Source of the DNA: Armigeres subalbatus
Lineage: Eukaryota > Arthropoda > Insecta > Diptera > Culicidae
DNA: 64,000 nucleotides
Assembly (NCBI RefSeq): GCF_024139115.2
Contig: NC_085140.1
Coordinates: forward strand, 229,926,352-229,990,351
Direction of reading: 5' to 3'
Below the pieces are notes generated by a model. The model saw only the letters and a list, made by a program, of their open reading frames with translations, had not been told where the DNA came from and searched no databases. How positions within the stretch are numbered: position 1 is the stretch's first letter; each line of letters begins with the position of its first letter. Both the position numbers and the translations under genes were made by a program. Positions 46,116-57,190 of the stretch are shown piece after piece.

Positions 46116-46329
46116 AAAAGTATCGTTGTGTTAGTCTTATTATATACAAATGCAAAAACCTTAGTCTGGATTCTAATCTTCGCAGTTAATAACTGTGGCA
46201 GTACAGAGTTAACACTAAGCTGCTAGACGGTAATGTTCCAGTGGGGATGTAGTAGCTTTACATAGCTTGGAACATTTTTACCCAATGAGATTTTTTAATA
46301 AATTCCATTTTTTTTCTTTATCTTGTTTC

Positions 46330-46954
46330 CCTGAATTTAGGTGTCAGTATCACTTCTTCAGAAATGCGCAAAAACGGAGAGCTGTTCGAAGAATTCTGTG
46401 GTAATAACGACGTGGTGATTAGGGGATCGCTCTTGCCTCATCGACCGGTTCACAAGGTCACGTGGGTCTCCCGTAACGGTTGTACAGAAAATTAAATCGA
46501 CCACATCTGTGTCAGCCGAAATGGAAACGGAGACTTTTTGATGTACGGAATAAACGTAGCGCTGATATCCCGTCTGACGATCTCCTCCTCAGTGGTTAAA
46601 TACGCCTGCGCATTATGCGGATTCGTCGGCGGAAAGCTGGACGACGGTTCAACACACGTCTACTGGAAGATGCCTCGGTGAAACGCCCCTTCGTTGAAGA
46701 ACTGGGTACTTAAAGGAGAAAACAATGGATCACCGATGAGACCTGAACGAAAATAGAGAAGCGAAGAGAAGCCGAAACCGCGATAGAGCGAACAAAAACC
46801 AGCGGAACCAAAGTCTTAGCCCGTCAACGATACTCGGCTCTGGAGAAGTAAGTGAAAAACGGGATAAGCGAGCGTGGACAGACTCTCTAGCCGACGAAGG
46901 AGAGAAAACCACAGTTACCTGGAACATTACTCTCCTCTACGATATCTCACGACG
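46330..46954 (+). pseudogene. LINE endonuclease region, 5' truncated
   Basis: NGELFEEFCGNNDVVIRGSL, HKVTWVSRNG and IDHICVSR are the C-terminal half of an APE-type endonuclease, followed by a basic linker up to LLYDISRR. Frameshifts and stops occur. The element continues after the insertion at 46955-48149. It is of the RTE/CR1 type, clade unresolved. Confidence 0.8.
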
Positions 46955-47104
46955 ATTGTATAACATTTCACCGAAAACTATTTCGCGGAATTCATTTTCG
47001 CGGTTGAACATTTGGCGGTTTGTAACTTTTCGCGGTACGACATTTGGCGGTTTGTACCTTTTCCCCGAATGACTTTTGGCGGAATGTACCATTTCGCGGA
47101 ATAT

Positions 47105-47320
47105 TAATAATAATAGCCTATGTTCATTCAGCATTCCCACAATTATTACCTGCGAGGTCTCTAAGCCAAGTTACCATTTTGTTTTGCATTCGTTTAACAC
47201 GAGATTAACACATTGAAACTTTTATAAAAGCCGACAAAAAATTTCGATAAATTTCCTAGACCAAGCCAGAAGCTGAACCTAGCCTCTTTCAGCATAGTCT
47301 TGCTTGGCAGTCACGCATCT
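47105..47320 (-). repeat. Feilai-like SINE, diverged
   Basis: The word order matches 31022-31300: GTTCATTCAGCATTCCCAC, GCGAGGTCTCTAAGCCAAG, TCAGCATAGTCTTGCTTGGC. It is heavily mutated and lies within the 46955-48149 insertion. Confidence 0.65.
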
Positions 47321-47383
47321 TCCCGCACGGCTAAGGAACGTCTCCCAGAATATTTAGAAGGAGATTTCAAAATTTCAATTGCC

Positions 47384-47560
47384 CCTTATATCGGGCAGAA
47401 ACATCCATTTAAAGAAGGCGTTACCCTGCCTTCGCCTCATACCGGGCAGATGCATCCATTTCAAGAAGGCGTAACCCCTCCCTTCGCCTTATATCGGTAA
47501 GACGTATGCTTTGAAAGAAAACATTAGCAACTCCTTTCGCCTTATAACGGGCCGTAGATA
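47384..47560. repeat. 51-52-bp tandem array, about 3.5 units
   Basis: Units start CCTTATATCGGGCAG near 47384, 47435, 47487 and 47539 and contain CATCCATTTAAAGAAGGCGT. Later copies diverge. Confidence 0.75.
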
Positions 47561-47569
47561 TGGTGGGGT

Positions 47570-47940
47570 TTCAGCTTTTGAAACCCGCAACCCGAGTTGA
47601 ACCCGTACCCGACGGGTTAGGGTTTGAAAAATTAGTACAATATCGGGTTCGGGTCGAGTACGGGTTTAAGAAAATAAATACTGAAAATTATGTTATTCAG
47701 TTTTGTTAATTGTGAGGCTAGTTTGTTGTTTGGGCTTACATTTTTTTCAATTTAAAGAGAACCAGAAAATATCTAGTTTGGATTTTTCGGGGAAAATTTT
47801 TGTGCGGGCTTAAATAATTAAATTATGTCGGGTTCGGGTCGAGTACGGGTTAACGAATGCAAAAATTCTCGGGAACGGGTCGGGTTCAGGTTTGCATTAA
47901 ATCCAAAAAATAGCCCGGATTTCAGGTTGCAGAAATCGGT
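47570..47940. repeat. CGGGTTCGGGTCGAGTACGGG repeats
   Basis: TCGGGTTCGGGTCGAGTACG occurs near 47643 and 47828 about 185 bp apart in the same orientation, with related AACCCGTACCCGACGGGTTAG near 47600 and GGGAACGGGTCGGGTTC near 47870. Confidence 0.6.
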
Positions 47941-48149
47941 AATTATTGGAATGGTAATTATTCTAACTGAATTCCGCCAAATGACATTCCGCAGAATGAT
48001 TTTCTGTGAAAAGGTACATTCCGCGAAATGTCTTTCGGAAAAAAGGTGCATTCCGCGAAATGTGTTTCAGAGAGTTGATACATTCCGCGGAATGTCGAAC
48101 CGCGAAAAAAAAATCTGCGAAATGTTTTTCGGTGAAATAGTATACGCCC

Positions 48150-49620
48150 TCTCACGACGCATAAGCGCGGAAAAGATGAATGCAATGATGTCTGTGAAAG
48201 ATGCGAATGGTCAGCTGGTTCGAACACTTGGAACAACTTTTCCAAGTGCCATCCAGGCCATCACTTCCTCGGCATGATCTGCCTAGGATCTGACTTATAA
48301 CACACGCCAATATCGATGCTCCATCACTGCTAGAGATTCAATTAGCCATCCAAAGCATTTAATCGAACAAAGCCCCAGGGGTCGATCGCATACCAACCGA
48401 GATGCTCAACATTCGTTCAACTACTCGTTTATTTCGTTATATCTGGAGCACCGCAACTTTTCCGGTCGACTGGGTGCAGGGTGTCTCAGTAAAGGTGCCA
48501 AAAAAGGGTGATCTGACTGTATGCGACAACTGGCGAGAGCAGGCTGGATTTCGTGCTGGAAGGTCCTGTGTGGACCATGTTATCATGTTCCATGTTATTT
48601 TGGAGAAGGTCCCTAGCGGCACACTTGTTCCACATGGGTCACTGTAACTTATATGTGGCCAGATTCAGTCACATTTAAGTTGCTGCAACCATTTTTCTTT
48701 GCGAATGTCGATTGCGTTAACAATAGCGATAGCGAGAGTTGTTTTTGGAGGTAACTCAAACCTCTCGACCGTATGGGGCATCACAGACTACCTAAATTTG
48801 TCTGACTTGTGCTGCTCGGGATTCATTGACAACGAAAAAGCTTTCGACCGTCTCAATACCGCGAATATGTGTGGCGCCCTGAGCCAAAAGGGGATTCCTA
48901 GGAAAATCATCGGCCTCATCGAGGCACTGTACGAGACCTTCTCGTGTAGTATGCTGCACAATGAGGTCTTGTCTGACCCTATCCGGATCGTAGCTGGTGT
49001 GTTGCACACTCCTCGTACAACGGCGCTCTGATATGTAGAGTATGTTCAATGAGCTGCCGAGCGCTTCTCTTCGACAGGTTTAGTCATCAACGTCAACAAA
49101 ACTAAATCGTTGGATGTAAATACGGCGACCCCATTAATTCTCTTGGTAGCCTGATGCTTAAAACTACCAATATCTTGGTTGCCAAATAGCGTTAGATGGC
49201 GGTATCAAGATCGACATAGGCGCACGGATCAAGAAAGCAAAAGCTTTGCGGGTTCAAGGAATATCTGAAAAAAACAGGCAGATAAGTGAAAGCATAAAAT
49301 TCCAAATTATCAACTCTAACGTGGAACCTGTGCTGTTATACGCTAGCGAAACATGGTATGTATCAGTAATGAACACTCAACGGCTGCAGGTGGTCATTAA
49401 AAGATGCCTGTGGTACATAATTCGTGTCTGGGGGCCTCACAACTGGATCTCAAACAACGAGCTCCATCGTCGTTGTCACCAGAGGCCGATTGCAACAGAA
49501 ATTCGGGATCGGAATTGGTGCTGGGTCGGCCAAACCTTACGTAGGTGTAAACGAAATCTGTAAACAAGCATTAGACTATGGTCCGGACAATAGGGCTGAT
49601 TGTACCGCCTAACATTTTTA
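48150..49620 (+). pseudogene. LINE reverse transcriptase and C-terminal region
   Basis: It continues the LINE after the insertion: RRISAEKMNAMMSVKD, then RT segments SNKAPGVDRIPTEML (about 48360), VPKKGDLTVCDNWRE, QAGFRAGRSCVDH (about 48540), FIDNEKAFDRLN (catalytic Asp region, about 48820), GVPR-like GIPRKIIGLIEALYETFSC, and a C-terminal stretch VEPVLLYASETW and CHQRPIATEI. About 150 bp (48650-48790) interrupts the RT, and the catalytic YxDD block is missing after about 49030. Inactive. Confidence 0.83.
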
Positions 49621-49649
49621 CCTACACTGATTGATTTTTAATGCTCTGG

Positions 49650-50488
49650 GAAAAAAATTGACATAAAATTGGCATATTAGGCAGTGGCAGAAGATGTATT
49701 ATTCGGAAAATTACAATCTAGAGATGATCTGTTGATTCCTGTGGCTGGGCATGTCGTTCCAAAGAGCTGTCGATCCTTTTACCTTCCGGAGCAGCGTGGA
49801 ATTGGAAGCCACCCAGTGGTTCTTCCAATCCTGGCTGACGATTCTCTAAATCCAGATTTTGTGATCAGCCAGAGAAACCAACTGGATTGTCAGGTGTAAC
49901 ATTCTTTGATATTCCACAATGCTCCGATTTTGTAGAAATTCTCCATGCAAAGGAGACCAAATCTGCGTGTTATCCTCCTCGAAGGTGTTCTGAAGAACGT
50001 CGGTCAATACCGGCAAAGTAGATCCCGATTCCAAAATAGGGCGGTATTTTGAGGCATCCCAAGAAAAGAGGCTCTTTTTCGGTATTGGGATGACGTGACT
50101 GAGTCGCCTTTCGACTGGAAAGATTCGGCCCGACCCAGCTTGGTTGTTCAAATCAAGGAACAGGGCTTTTGCTGGAAGAGGAAAGGTTTTGATTATCGGG
50201 CACCGTATTCCAGCTAGACCAGAGCACTTCCCGTTTCTTCTGACGAAGGCGAATGACAGATCGGCGGCAGAGAAAGGCTATTTAAATTAGGAATCCCACA
50301 AGGAAGGTATCTAGGGAAGAGGATCTGGTGATCAACCTCTGGAATTCGGCTGGATAGCCACTCACCGCGATAAGCGAGTAAAAAAATCCCCGAGGGCGTT
50401 GGCAACTTTCGGAGGTTCGAATATCATGCGAATTTCAACGTCAAGGTGATTGCGGGAAAAACTACGCTTGCCGCAGATGTCTGTTTTA
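49650..50488 (-). pseudogene. Second LINE: reverse transcriptase start
   Basis: On the minus strand: CGKRSFSRNHLDVEIR, PPKVANALGDFFT, then a frameshifted GKCSGLAGIRCP, FPLPAKALFLDL, FPVERRLSHVIPIPKK and SKYRPI, the usual order at the start of a LINE RT. It breaks off before the catalytic region. It is joined in frame across the insertion at 50489-52278 to the linker at 52279-52770. Clade (Jockey or R1-like) unresolved. Confidence 0.75.
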
Positions 50489-52278
50489 GGGCCGATGTCC
50501 ACGTAGCGGTTTTGAACTTGCGTGCACGCGGCGTCCACGCATTTGCGGTAGGAAGTACCCAACATCACATAGAATCATGCACACGTACTTGCGTTAACGC
50601 GGCGTCGACTCGCGTCTCATTTGCGGCGAAAGCTACCGCAAAGTCACCGCTTTTCCCCACAGGAACGCAGCGTGCACGCGAGTATTTTTTTGACATTTCT
50701 CTATTCTTTTTCTTTCCAACAAGATTTCTAATGGGAAAATCTGCAGAAAGAATCTGTCAGAGCGAAATCAAAACAAACAAAAATGCTTTACAAATCAGTT
50801 CATTTTGGTTTCGCAAATTAGTTTGCAAATAACAAAACGTTTCAAATCTAACTTCTTTAAATAATAGTGCTAGTAATAGTTCGGAGCAGCAAGTGATTCT
50901 TTCGCTCCTATGTTAATACCAGCTATGATCAACACACCTTTGGAAAGAAGTGACAAGTAAACATCCTAGGCTGGCGAATAGTGTTAAAGTCAACCGAAAT
51001 ATGTGCGCGATAGTGACGTTGATCGTACCAACTTTATCAGAATAAATTGATTTCCGAACAAACGGCGATGTGACAGTTTTGGACTGAATGACGGAGCAGG
51101 CAAAATTCAACCAACAAAGTGTATTCCGCGGGACCCTGTATACACCAAGGCAGGCGATACCAGTTCCATGGGAAAAATAATAAATGTAAGTTCGATACCG
51201 TGATTCCTATATGTTAGCTTTTCTATTGCTGATAGATAAACATGTTTTTAGGAATGTTGACGGAAGGATGTCGTCAAACAATGTGGATTGCAATTGCAAA
51301 AAGAAACGGCACCACATGATGAGATGGGAGCGAGCCACAGTAAGACTCCGGGATCAGTGCGACTCTTCCAGTGTTGTGGGCAACGCTATTGCGATCGATC
51401 CGTGTTTGCAGTGGAGTGAAAATCGGCTGCAGTATCTGACCAAAATGTTTAATGAATTTTTATTCCAGAACAAAATGATTCGTCCCTATTTAGCCGATAA
51501 ATTAAATTAATAAAGAATCGTACCCCAAAGACAACATATGATAGATTCAAGATAAGAACAATTAAATGTCTGGATCCACAATTATTCAAGATTAATCTAC
51601 CCCTATATGGGTATATGAAGTAATAAATTTAAGTTGTAAATAAAGAATAAAACATTATGAAATTATAACAATATTTATTTATTATAATTGTAGAAAATAT
51701 ATTGGGATGAAGCAAAGCAATGCCAAATTTTTGCCTCTCTGTATTGAAAACGTGTTTTCGGATTGTGTGGCATGATTTCAATTTCACAGCTCTACAATTA
51801 ATTTCAAAAGTTTGAACTTTTCATTTTAGAAGTAGATAAATGACTTTAAAATCGACAGTGAATTGATTTTTCTACTCTCTACTAGATAGTTTTTCTTTTG
51901 GAATAATACTGAGTTACTTGCTCTAGTCTGCCATCATATAGGTATGTAAAAGCTAATGACATGTTTTTAATAGCATTACCCATTGATTCTTGTTCGGGGG
52001 CAATGAGCTTCATACAAATCAAAATCAAACTTTTATATTTGTAATACTTTAAATATTTCACGTTTGATGTCTTTATGTGAATCGATAACGATTCATATTG
52101 GAAGAGAATGGAAAATGACAAACAGCTGGCAGGCGGATGACATTTGGCGTGACAGATTGGTTTGACGTTAGAAGTTTTGCGGCAAATTACCGCTTGTCGT
52201 GTGCATTCATAGCCTGATTCAACGCCGAGTAACGCTGCGTCAACGCAGCTTAAAAAACCGCTACGTGGACATCGGCCC
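50489..52278. mobile_element. 1790-bp PIF/Harbinger-like element
   Basis: TTA at 50486-50488 and 52279-52281 flanks 25-bp perfect inverted ends that start GGGCCGATGTCCACGTAG and continue CGGTTTT, with GCGT/ACGC-rich subterminal sequence on both sides. The 3-bp TTA target fits PIF/Harbinger. It carries an open frame at 51211-51510 and a possible short upstream exon (ATG near 51083, QSVFRGTLYTPRQAIPVPW). A DDE transposase is not visible, so it may be non-autonomous or keep only an accessory gene. Confidence 0.83.
51211..51510 (+). CDS. Uncharacterised open frame carried by the Harbinger-like element
   Basis: This 99-codon frame ends at TAA 51508, before AATAAAG. From NVDGRMSSNN it contains a basic CNCKKKRHH stretch, RWERATVRLRDQC, and a C-terminal LQWSENRLQYLTKMFNEFL predicted helical. 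A TTTTTAG acceptor at 51253 just before GAATGTTGACGG suggests the real coding part begins there as a second exon, and 51182 offers GTAAGT as a donor. Harbinger elements usually encode a transposase plus a small DNA-binding protein. This frame could be the remnant of the second, but I see no Myb/SANT signature that proves it. Confidence 0.4.
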   Translation: MLAFLLLIDKHVFRNVDGRMSSNNVDCNCKKKRHHMMRWERATVRLRDQCDSSSVVGNAIAIDPCLQWSENRLQYLTKMFNEFLFQNKMIRPYLADKLN

Positions 52279-52770
52279 TTACTCCACAGTTCGGCGGCGG
52301 GTTGGGCCGAGTTGAGTCGAGAAACTCCTTTCATTGCTTTTTCTTGGCTTCTTGGACGACGATACGGATGTCATAATGTTTTCCTCTATAGGTTTGCAAC
52401 GCATTTACCTTTCCTGACTGGCGGGAAATCTACTAAGAAATCCTAAGCCTTCCTTCGCACTTTTACCACTTGATGCGTTTCGTCTAACCACCAACGGAGA
52501 GCTTTACGTTCAGGCTGGCTGCTGGTTTGAAGGATAGACGCCCTAGCGACATCCAAGACGACCTGAGCGAATTCAGATAGTGTTTACGGTGTGCTATTCT
52601 CTAGAGTGCGTCGGAGGTAGTGATCATAGGATTTCCACTGGGCGACATCATACCACCATCATGGCCTCCGGAAGGCAGTGACCATTATTGGGAAGTGATT
52701 GCTCCCAAAAAGGTTCGTAGACACTTCCCACTTGACTACGGGAGATAGGACCGACTGACGGTGGTACCGT
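52279..52770 (-). pseudogene. Second LINE: endonuclease end and linker
   Basis: On the minus strand: STNLFGSNHFPIMVT (endonuclease SDH block with Asn for Asp), VAQWKSYDHYLRR, TLSEFAQVV and RLNSAQPAAELWSK. It is broken by stops and frameshifts. The last codons continue as TDICGKRS at 50485 once the intervening element is removed. Confidence 0.75.
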
Positions 52771-53107
52771 TTATGGCGGTGGCCAAATGGCCTCTAAAGA
52801 AGGTGGGTGAACCATTATTGAACGGCTCCAAGTCATACAACTTGACTGCATTTATAAATTCAATCCACTGTACATTTTAGTTCATCAGTTTTTACCTTGC
52901 ATAAATATTACAATTTTAATTATTTCAAAATTGTTTCTCGATTGTACGATGAAGTCAATTGATTCTAGATAAAAATTGTTTTTCCTTTTATATTTTTATC
53001 CTCTTGTGTCATGAAATGTGGCATTTACAAGCTTTTTTGAAACTGAGGGGGGACCAGGGATACGCTTATGAACTAGTTCAAACCATGACTGGATACCCTA
53101 CACTCTA

Positions 53108-53198
53108 GGGGCAGTAAACATATTACGTAAGCAATCATGGGGAGAAAAAGTTTCGAAAAGGCCAGAAAAAACGCTTACGTAATTAGTGTACGACCCCC
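53108..53198. mobile_element. 91-bp TA-flanked MITE
   Basis: TA at 53106-53107 and 53199-53200 encloses ends GGGGCAGTAAACATATTACG and, in reverse complement, GGGGGTCGTACACTAATTAC, both running into ACGTAAGC. It lies in the intron 42 bp downstream of the exon at 53241. Confidence 0.7.
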
Positions 53199-53240
53199 TA
53201 TTGCGTCCAAAATCCACAAAACGAACTGATTTGAACTTAC

Positions 53241-53406
53241 CGAAAATCTTCGGATGACATTCCTGAGATGGTTTTCTGATTGTTTTGATTCCACATGAGC
53301 GCCTCGGTTGTCAGATGTCCTTGGGCCGCCATTCGCATCTGTTCTTTGGTACATGAGATGTTTTCGTTCCTGAGATTAACTTCGTACCAATTATCTTCGT
53401 ACCAGC
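53241..53406 (-). CDS. GABA-B-R1: GABA-B receptor 1 exon: venus-flytrap hinge/lobe 2
   Basis: The most 5' exon visible, 166 bp, begins after a CTTCTCCTAG acceptor. It completes a split Gly and reads WYEDNWYEVNL, CTKEQMRMAAQGHLT, ALMWNQNNQ and SGMSSEDF, ending in a split Arg at the GTAAGT donor. GWYEDNWYEVN matches the insect subunit 1 ligand domain. The preceding exon, which should encode lobe 1, is not within 53407-64000, so that intron exceeds 10.5 kb. A 91-bp TIR element sits only 42 bp from its donor side. Confidence 0.94.
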
Positions 53407-54866
53407 CTAGGAGAAGGGGATAGAAAATAGACAAATACTTATGTATAAATTGTGTTTTAATTGATAAAAATTGTTATCAGTCAACCATTTTCTTCTTCTT
53501 GGAATACATGATTTTAGAACATAGGATAGCTCCTATATATCCACCTGGCAAAGACAATGAGTTAATTCAAACTACAGAATTGCTAATTTTGATATTTGAC
53601 CCAAGCGCAACAGATGTTGGGATGATATTTTTTCATCATGCTTCTCATCATTATACAGTTGATTTATTAACCTCCTCTTGGTAACACGGTTGTAACAAAA
53701 AGTTGTTTTTCTGAGAATATGCTGAACGCTCTACGAGTGAAATTGGTGTAAAATATGGATAGAAAAACTTTTGAGATCGATATAGACGCAAAAGATCCCT
53801 CCGATCGGACCGGGGTTGTCGAATCCGCCACTTCAGAAAATGTCGTGCCTATATCAATTATGATGTCGTATGTCTCAAACGATCTCGGACATACGCTTCC
53901 AAAAACTAATTCTGGAGTTTCAAAAGGATATAAACTCTAGTTGATAATTTCTTGTTGAAATGCAAAGATTTTTGAGCAACTATGAGTGGTAAAACTAGAA
54001 ACATGTACTTATCTAATATATAATTGTCTATCATAACAAAAATCTGAATGAATTCCACGTTAAGCTTTATCTTTCGAAACTAGGGTAAATAAAAGAAAGG
54101 AGAGGTAAGTGCTACCAATGAACCACACTCAAGTTCCAAAAAAGTTATTGGTGGACTGTAACACGAATAGCAAGGATTGATATTAGCACAGTTCTTGGGA
54201 AATTGGGTTAACTTTTGAAGCCATTAATGACGATAAAGTGGCCTTCGGAATTCAAAAGGAAACAATTTTTGTGTGGCTCTTAAATGGCCGAAACGAAGTT
54301 ATGACAGCGACTCTCCGTGGATGCGTGTGAACACCGCGGAGGTTTGACTGTAAAAGGCCAAGTCGTGGCTTGCTGCTCGCCGATTAATACTCTGATGTGT
54401 GAATCTATTAACACACGCTAAAGGCATTTTACACAAACCCCACAGATTTGTGATTCCAATCTGAAATTGAATTTGACGGAATCAAATTTTTTTTTCAATG
54501 TTGGCTGATGCATATATTAGGTCCCTTATTCCTTTGCTTTCTCCCACGACTTCTCAATTAACTTTTATCCATCAGTGTTGTTTTGCATCTTTTTTTTGTA
54601 ACTTTGTGGTAACAAGAAAAAATACGGACATGTTTAAAAGTTGGCCAGCATATTACTTGCGTTGGGTAGTTACCAACACTCAACGGTTGTTGAAATTCGA
54701 ATATTATTTAACAGCGCTTTGTACTGAATCGAAATCTCCATAATAAACAACTTCATGTACGTATTATGTTCGAAAAAAAAATTCCTCTCCATTTATTCAA
54801 ACAAAGCGTTGAATCCGCTTACATAAATCAAGAAAGTTCTTTGCTTTGATTCGAATTTAAACCAAA
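53407..54866. other. Intronic sequence upstream of the first visible exon
   Basis: No lobe 1 exon of the receptor and no bounded transposon could be found here. Confidence 0.4.
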
Positions 54867-55238
54867 ATGTTACCAACCTTGGAATCTATTGCCATTTGTA
54901 GCTGCGGGACTTTAGGCCGCTCGCTGGCCATATGTTTGCAGCTATCACAGTGTGTTTGCACAAAATCTGGCTTCCAGAAGCACGTTCGTTCACGTGTTTA
55001 CATTGGCGAGCTGGTGGACTTCCTTCGGATACAGAGTTTGGGTGTAACTTGGGTGTATGAGGGCGGAGAAAAAAACAGTAAAACTGGGATGAAAATAAAA
55101 GTTTGTTTTGAAGCTCTGCACAATAACCGGCTAACAAGTGTAGGTGGAAAAAAGCTGTGCACTCGGTTGAGAAAGTTTTACTCGTCCTGGGAAAAGAAAG
55201 GCCACAATCCCTCGGATGTTGCTTTGGGAAATGGATGA
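54867..55238 (+). CDS. Unrecognised 123-codon open frame
   Basis: ATG at 54867 to TGA at 55236. It has a Cys-rich start (CSCGTLGRSLAICLQLSQCVC) followed by a basic half with GVTWVYEGGEK, KVCFEALHNNRLTSVGGK and RLRKFYSSWEKKGHNPSD. The opposite strand is also open over almost the same interval, which weakens the case. I recognise no family. It could be a single-exon nested gene, a domesticated fragment, or chance. Confidence 0.22.
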   Translation: MLPTLESIAICSCGTLGRSLAICLQLSQCVCTKSGFQKHVRSRVYIGELVDFLRIQSLGVTWVYEGGEKNSKTGMKIKVCFEALHNNRLTSVGGKKLCTRLRKFYSSWEKKGHNPSDVALGNG

Positions 55239-55639
55239 CACTAATAAATCCCAATTACACATAAATGTTTGCCCAGCGCCTTCGTGTTAAATTGTTTTTA
55301 ATTTGAATTTATGGTAAAGAACTCATAGCGATGTAGCATTCAAGGAATAAAGTAGAAATGAAATGTCTATTTTAGACTTTTTCTAATTTTTGTTATAGCA
55401 TCATTATCTTATATCTTATATCTAGTATTCCATAGCTAGTGTCCAGCATGATTGTTTATTTGTTTGAACATTAAATTGTGACCAAGGTGGTGTCACTTAA
55501 TTGAGAATTAAAGATTCCATAATATGATATTTACTTGTAAAATCTTGATATTTCTAACATTTTACTAGGTTTACTTTTCCGGTTCTGCATCTCTATATTC
55601 TTCGTAATAAAAGCAAGGTGCTTTTTCCTTTTTCTTATT

Positions 55640-55830
55640 AGCATTGCATTACCCATTGGGCCATTGCCGCTTCGCAGTTTAAGGTTTGTTGATAAGGCGC
55701 TTCCACAGTTTTCAACTACGAGGTGCCCAGGGATGTCAAGAAAAATATCAATCTGAATCGGAATCAAAATCAGGTATATTTAACATGGTCTTGCTTTGTG
55801 GCCGCGTATCTTACGGCACGGTTAAACTTT
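55640..55830 (-). repeat. Feilai-like SINE
   Basis: ATTGCATTACCCATTGGGCC, GCGCTTCCACAGTTTTC, GGTGCCCAGGGATGTCAAG and ATGGTCTTGCTTTGTGGCCG follow the word order of 31022-31300. Confidence 0.75.
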
Positions 55831-57190
55831 CAAACCAGAAAAGTCACAACAGATCAATTCGTTATATGTAGTTTAATAATATGCAATATTATACAACAGA
55901 CGACTTTAAATATGCATTGACCAGTAGCATCCATCATCCACTTGGTCATTCTAGAGTATGGGAAATAACCCAACTCCCAACACATTTTGAAATTTTGTTT
56001 GGAAAACGAAAAAAAGGGTAGGGAAAGAGTAATGAAACCATTCTACACGTTCTCCAACAAAGTCAAAATCAGAATCAAACATAAATGAAAATAACAAGGT
56101 GAAATGTTAACCACCCACTTCACACGAACAATAAAAGATAATAGAGGCACTATTCATTCGTTATAGGCTCATACTACGCAGATTGTTGTCACAATGACCG
56201 ATAAAAAACGATGGAATTTTATCCTCGTTGAAAAGCTAGAGTCCATCAGTGTCCATACACATACGCTTACCGGAGCATTACACCAACAATGAATGTTCCG
56301 AAGATGAATGTGGCATGCCGTGACGAGTGTCATTTATTCAACAGCACTCCATTGACAGAAGTAACAATAATGAGTAAATACGCAGCACATTAGATTTTAT
56401 TCGGTTTTTCTTGCCATGAAAATATTCTGTACCTTTGTTGAGATGCTTAGAAATTTATGATTATTTCAGTCTTATTAGTTTCTATGTATGTAGATACCTA
56501 TTTAGTGATTCATAAATTGAAGGCAATACTGCGCTAAAGTAAAGATGATTCACAGCCGACATATGTTAAAGAATATTACATAGGGATGATGACCATTTGG
56601 GCAGTAATGTTCTAAATACCTTCCAACCATATGACTTGATTTTTTGTACATCACTAGAAATTTACAAATGCTAACCGTGTACTACATACCAAGTAATTAT
56701 GTTATAATGCGCCTGAGTAATAAACGATCGAACGAGAATGGAAGGGGGGGAGGTGGTTGCAGCCCAAATGGTTCCCACAAAAAAAATAATATGACTAGTG
56801 CGTATTGGATTTCGGTAAATATTGCCTACATTCAATATCTTTCTTTTGAAGAAAAGATCAAACATCAGCAGAATAGGCTAGTTAAAGGCTTTTATCAAAC
56901 TACTCTGTGAAATTCTCTAAAGACGTATGTCACAGGGTAATTTAATTAATTAATGTTAGAGAAGGGAACGATACGCAATATCGATACCTGAACAGCACAA
57001 GTCAGACAAAATTGGTTGCAGCAACTACACAGTAGAACAATATTATCACAAAAAAATGAGCATCGCTAAAATTTCAACTACGTGAAAATATAGCTTCTTA
57101 TCTTTCATTTCCTGGGTATGAAAAAAATCTACCGAGGGGTCCCGAACAACTTTTTTTTTTTTCCAAATGAAACCTGCATTCTAATCTAAT
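55831..57190. other. Intronic sequence, nothing recognised
   Basis: No receptor exon, bounded repeat or other gene is supported. Confidence 0.4.

Larger units (their letters stand above)
46955..48149. mobile_element. 1195-bp TIR element inside a LINE, 9-10-bp duplication
   Basis: TCTCACGACG occurs at 46945-46954 and 48150-48159. Inverted ends share CATTTCACCGAAAACTATTTCG and, in reverse complement on the right, CTATTTCACCGAAAAACATTTC, and continue into opposed arrays of TTCCGCGGAATGT-like words (46975-47105 and 47975-48125). A 9-10-bp duplication with long repetitive arms suggests a Mutator-like origin, which is inference. Inside are a SINE piece, a 52-bp tandem array and a CGGGTTCGGGTCGAG repeat. 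Confidence 0.72.
6433..53406 (-). other. GABA-B-R1: GABA-B receptor subunit 1 gene, internal part (seven exons)
   Basis: This entry spans the visible part of a metabotropic GABA-B receptor gene. Seven minus-strand exons share one reading frame across six introns of 8163, 15260, 1628, 16603, 4063 and 97 bp, in transcript order. The product is a family C GPCR of the plasma membrane: an extracellular venus-flytrap domain binds GABA, and it pairs with subunit 2 to signal through Gi/o. The assignment to subunit 1 rests on recalled insect and vertebrate family sequences: the PWKLY start of TM4, DPLQR, LEHC in loop 2, and the YPEGYQEAPLAYDAVW block. No stops or frameshifts occur in the exons. First and last exons lie beyond the window, because no stretch upstream of 53406 or downstream of 6433 encodes the missing parts. 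The introns are filled with mobile elements. Confidence 0.93.

Noticed and set aside
54886..55254. Minus-strand 122-codon frame
   Set aside because: It overlaps the plus-strand 123-codon frame, shows no domain, and has no splice or promoter support.
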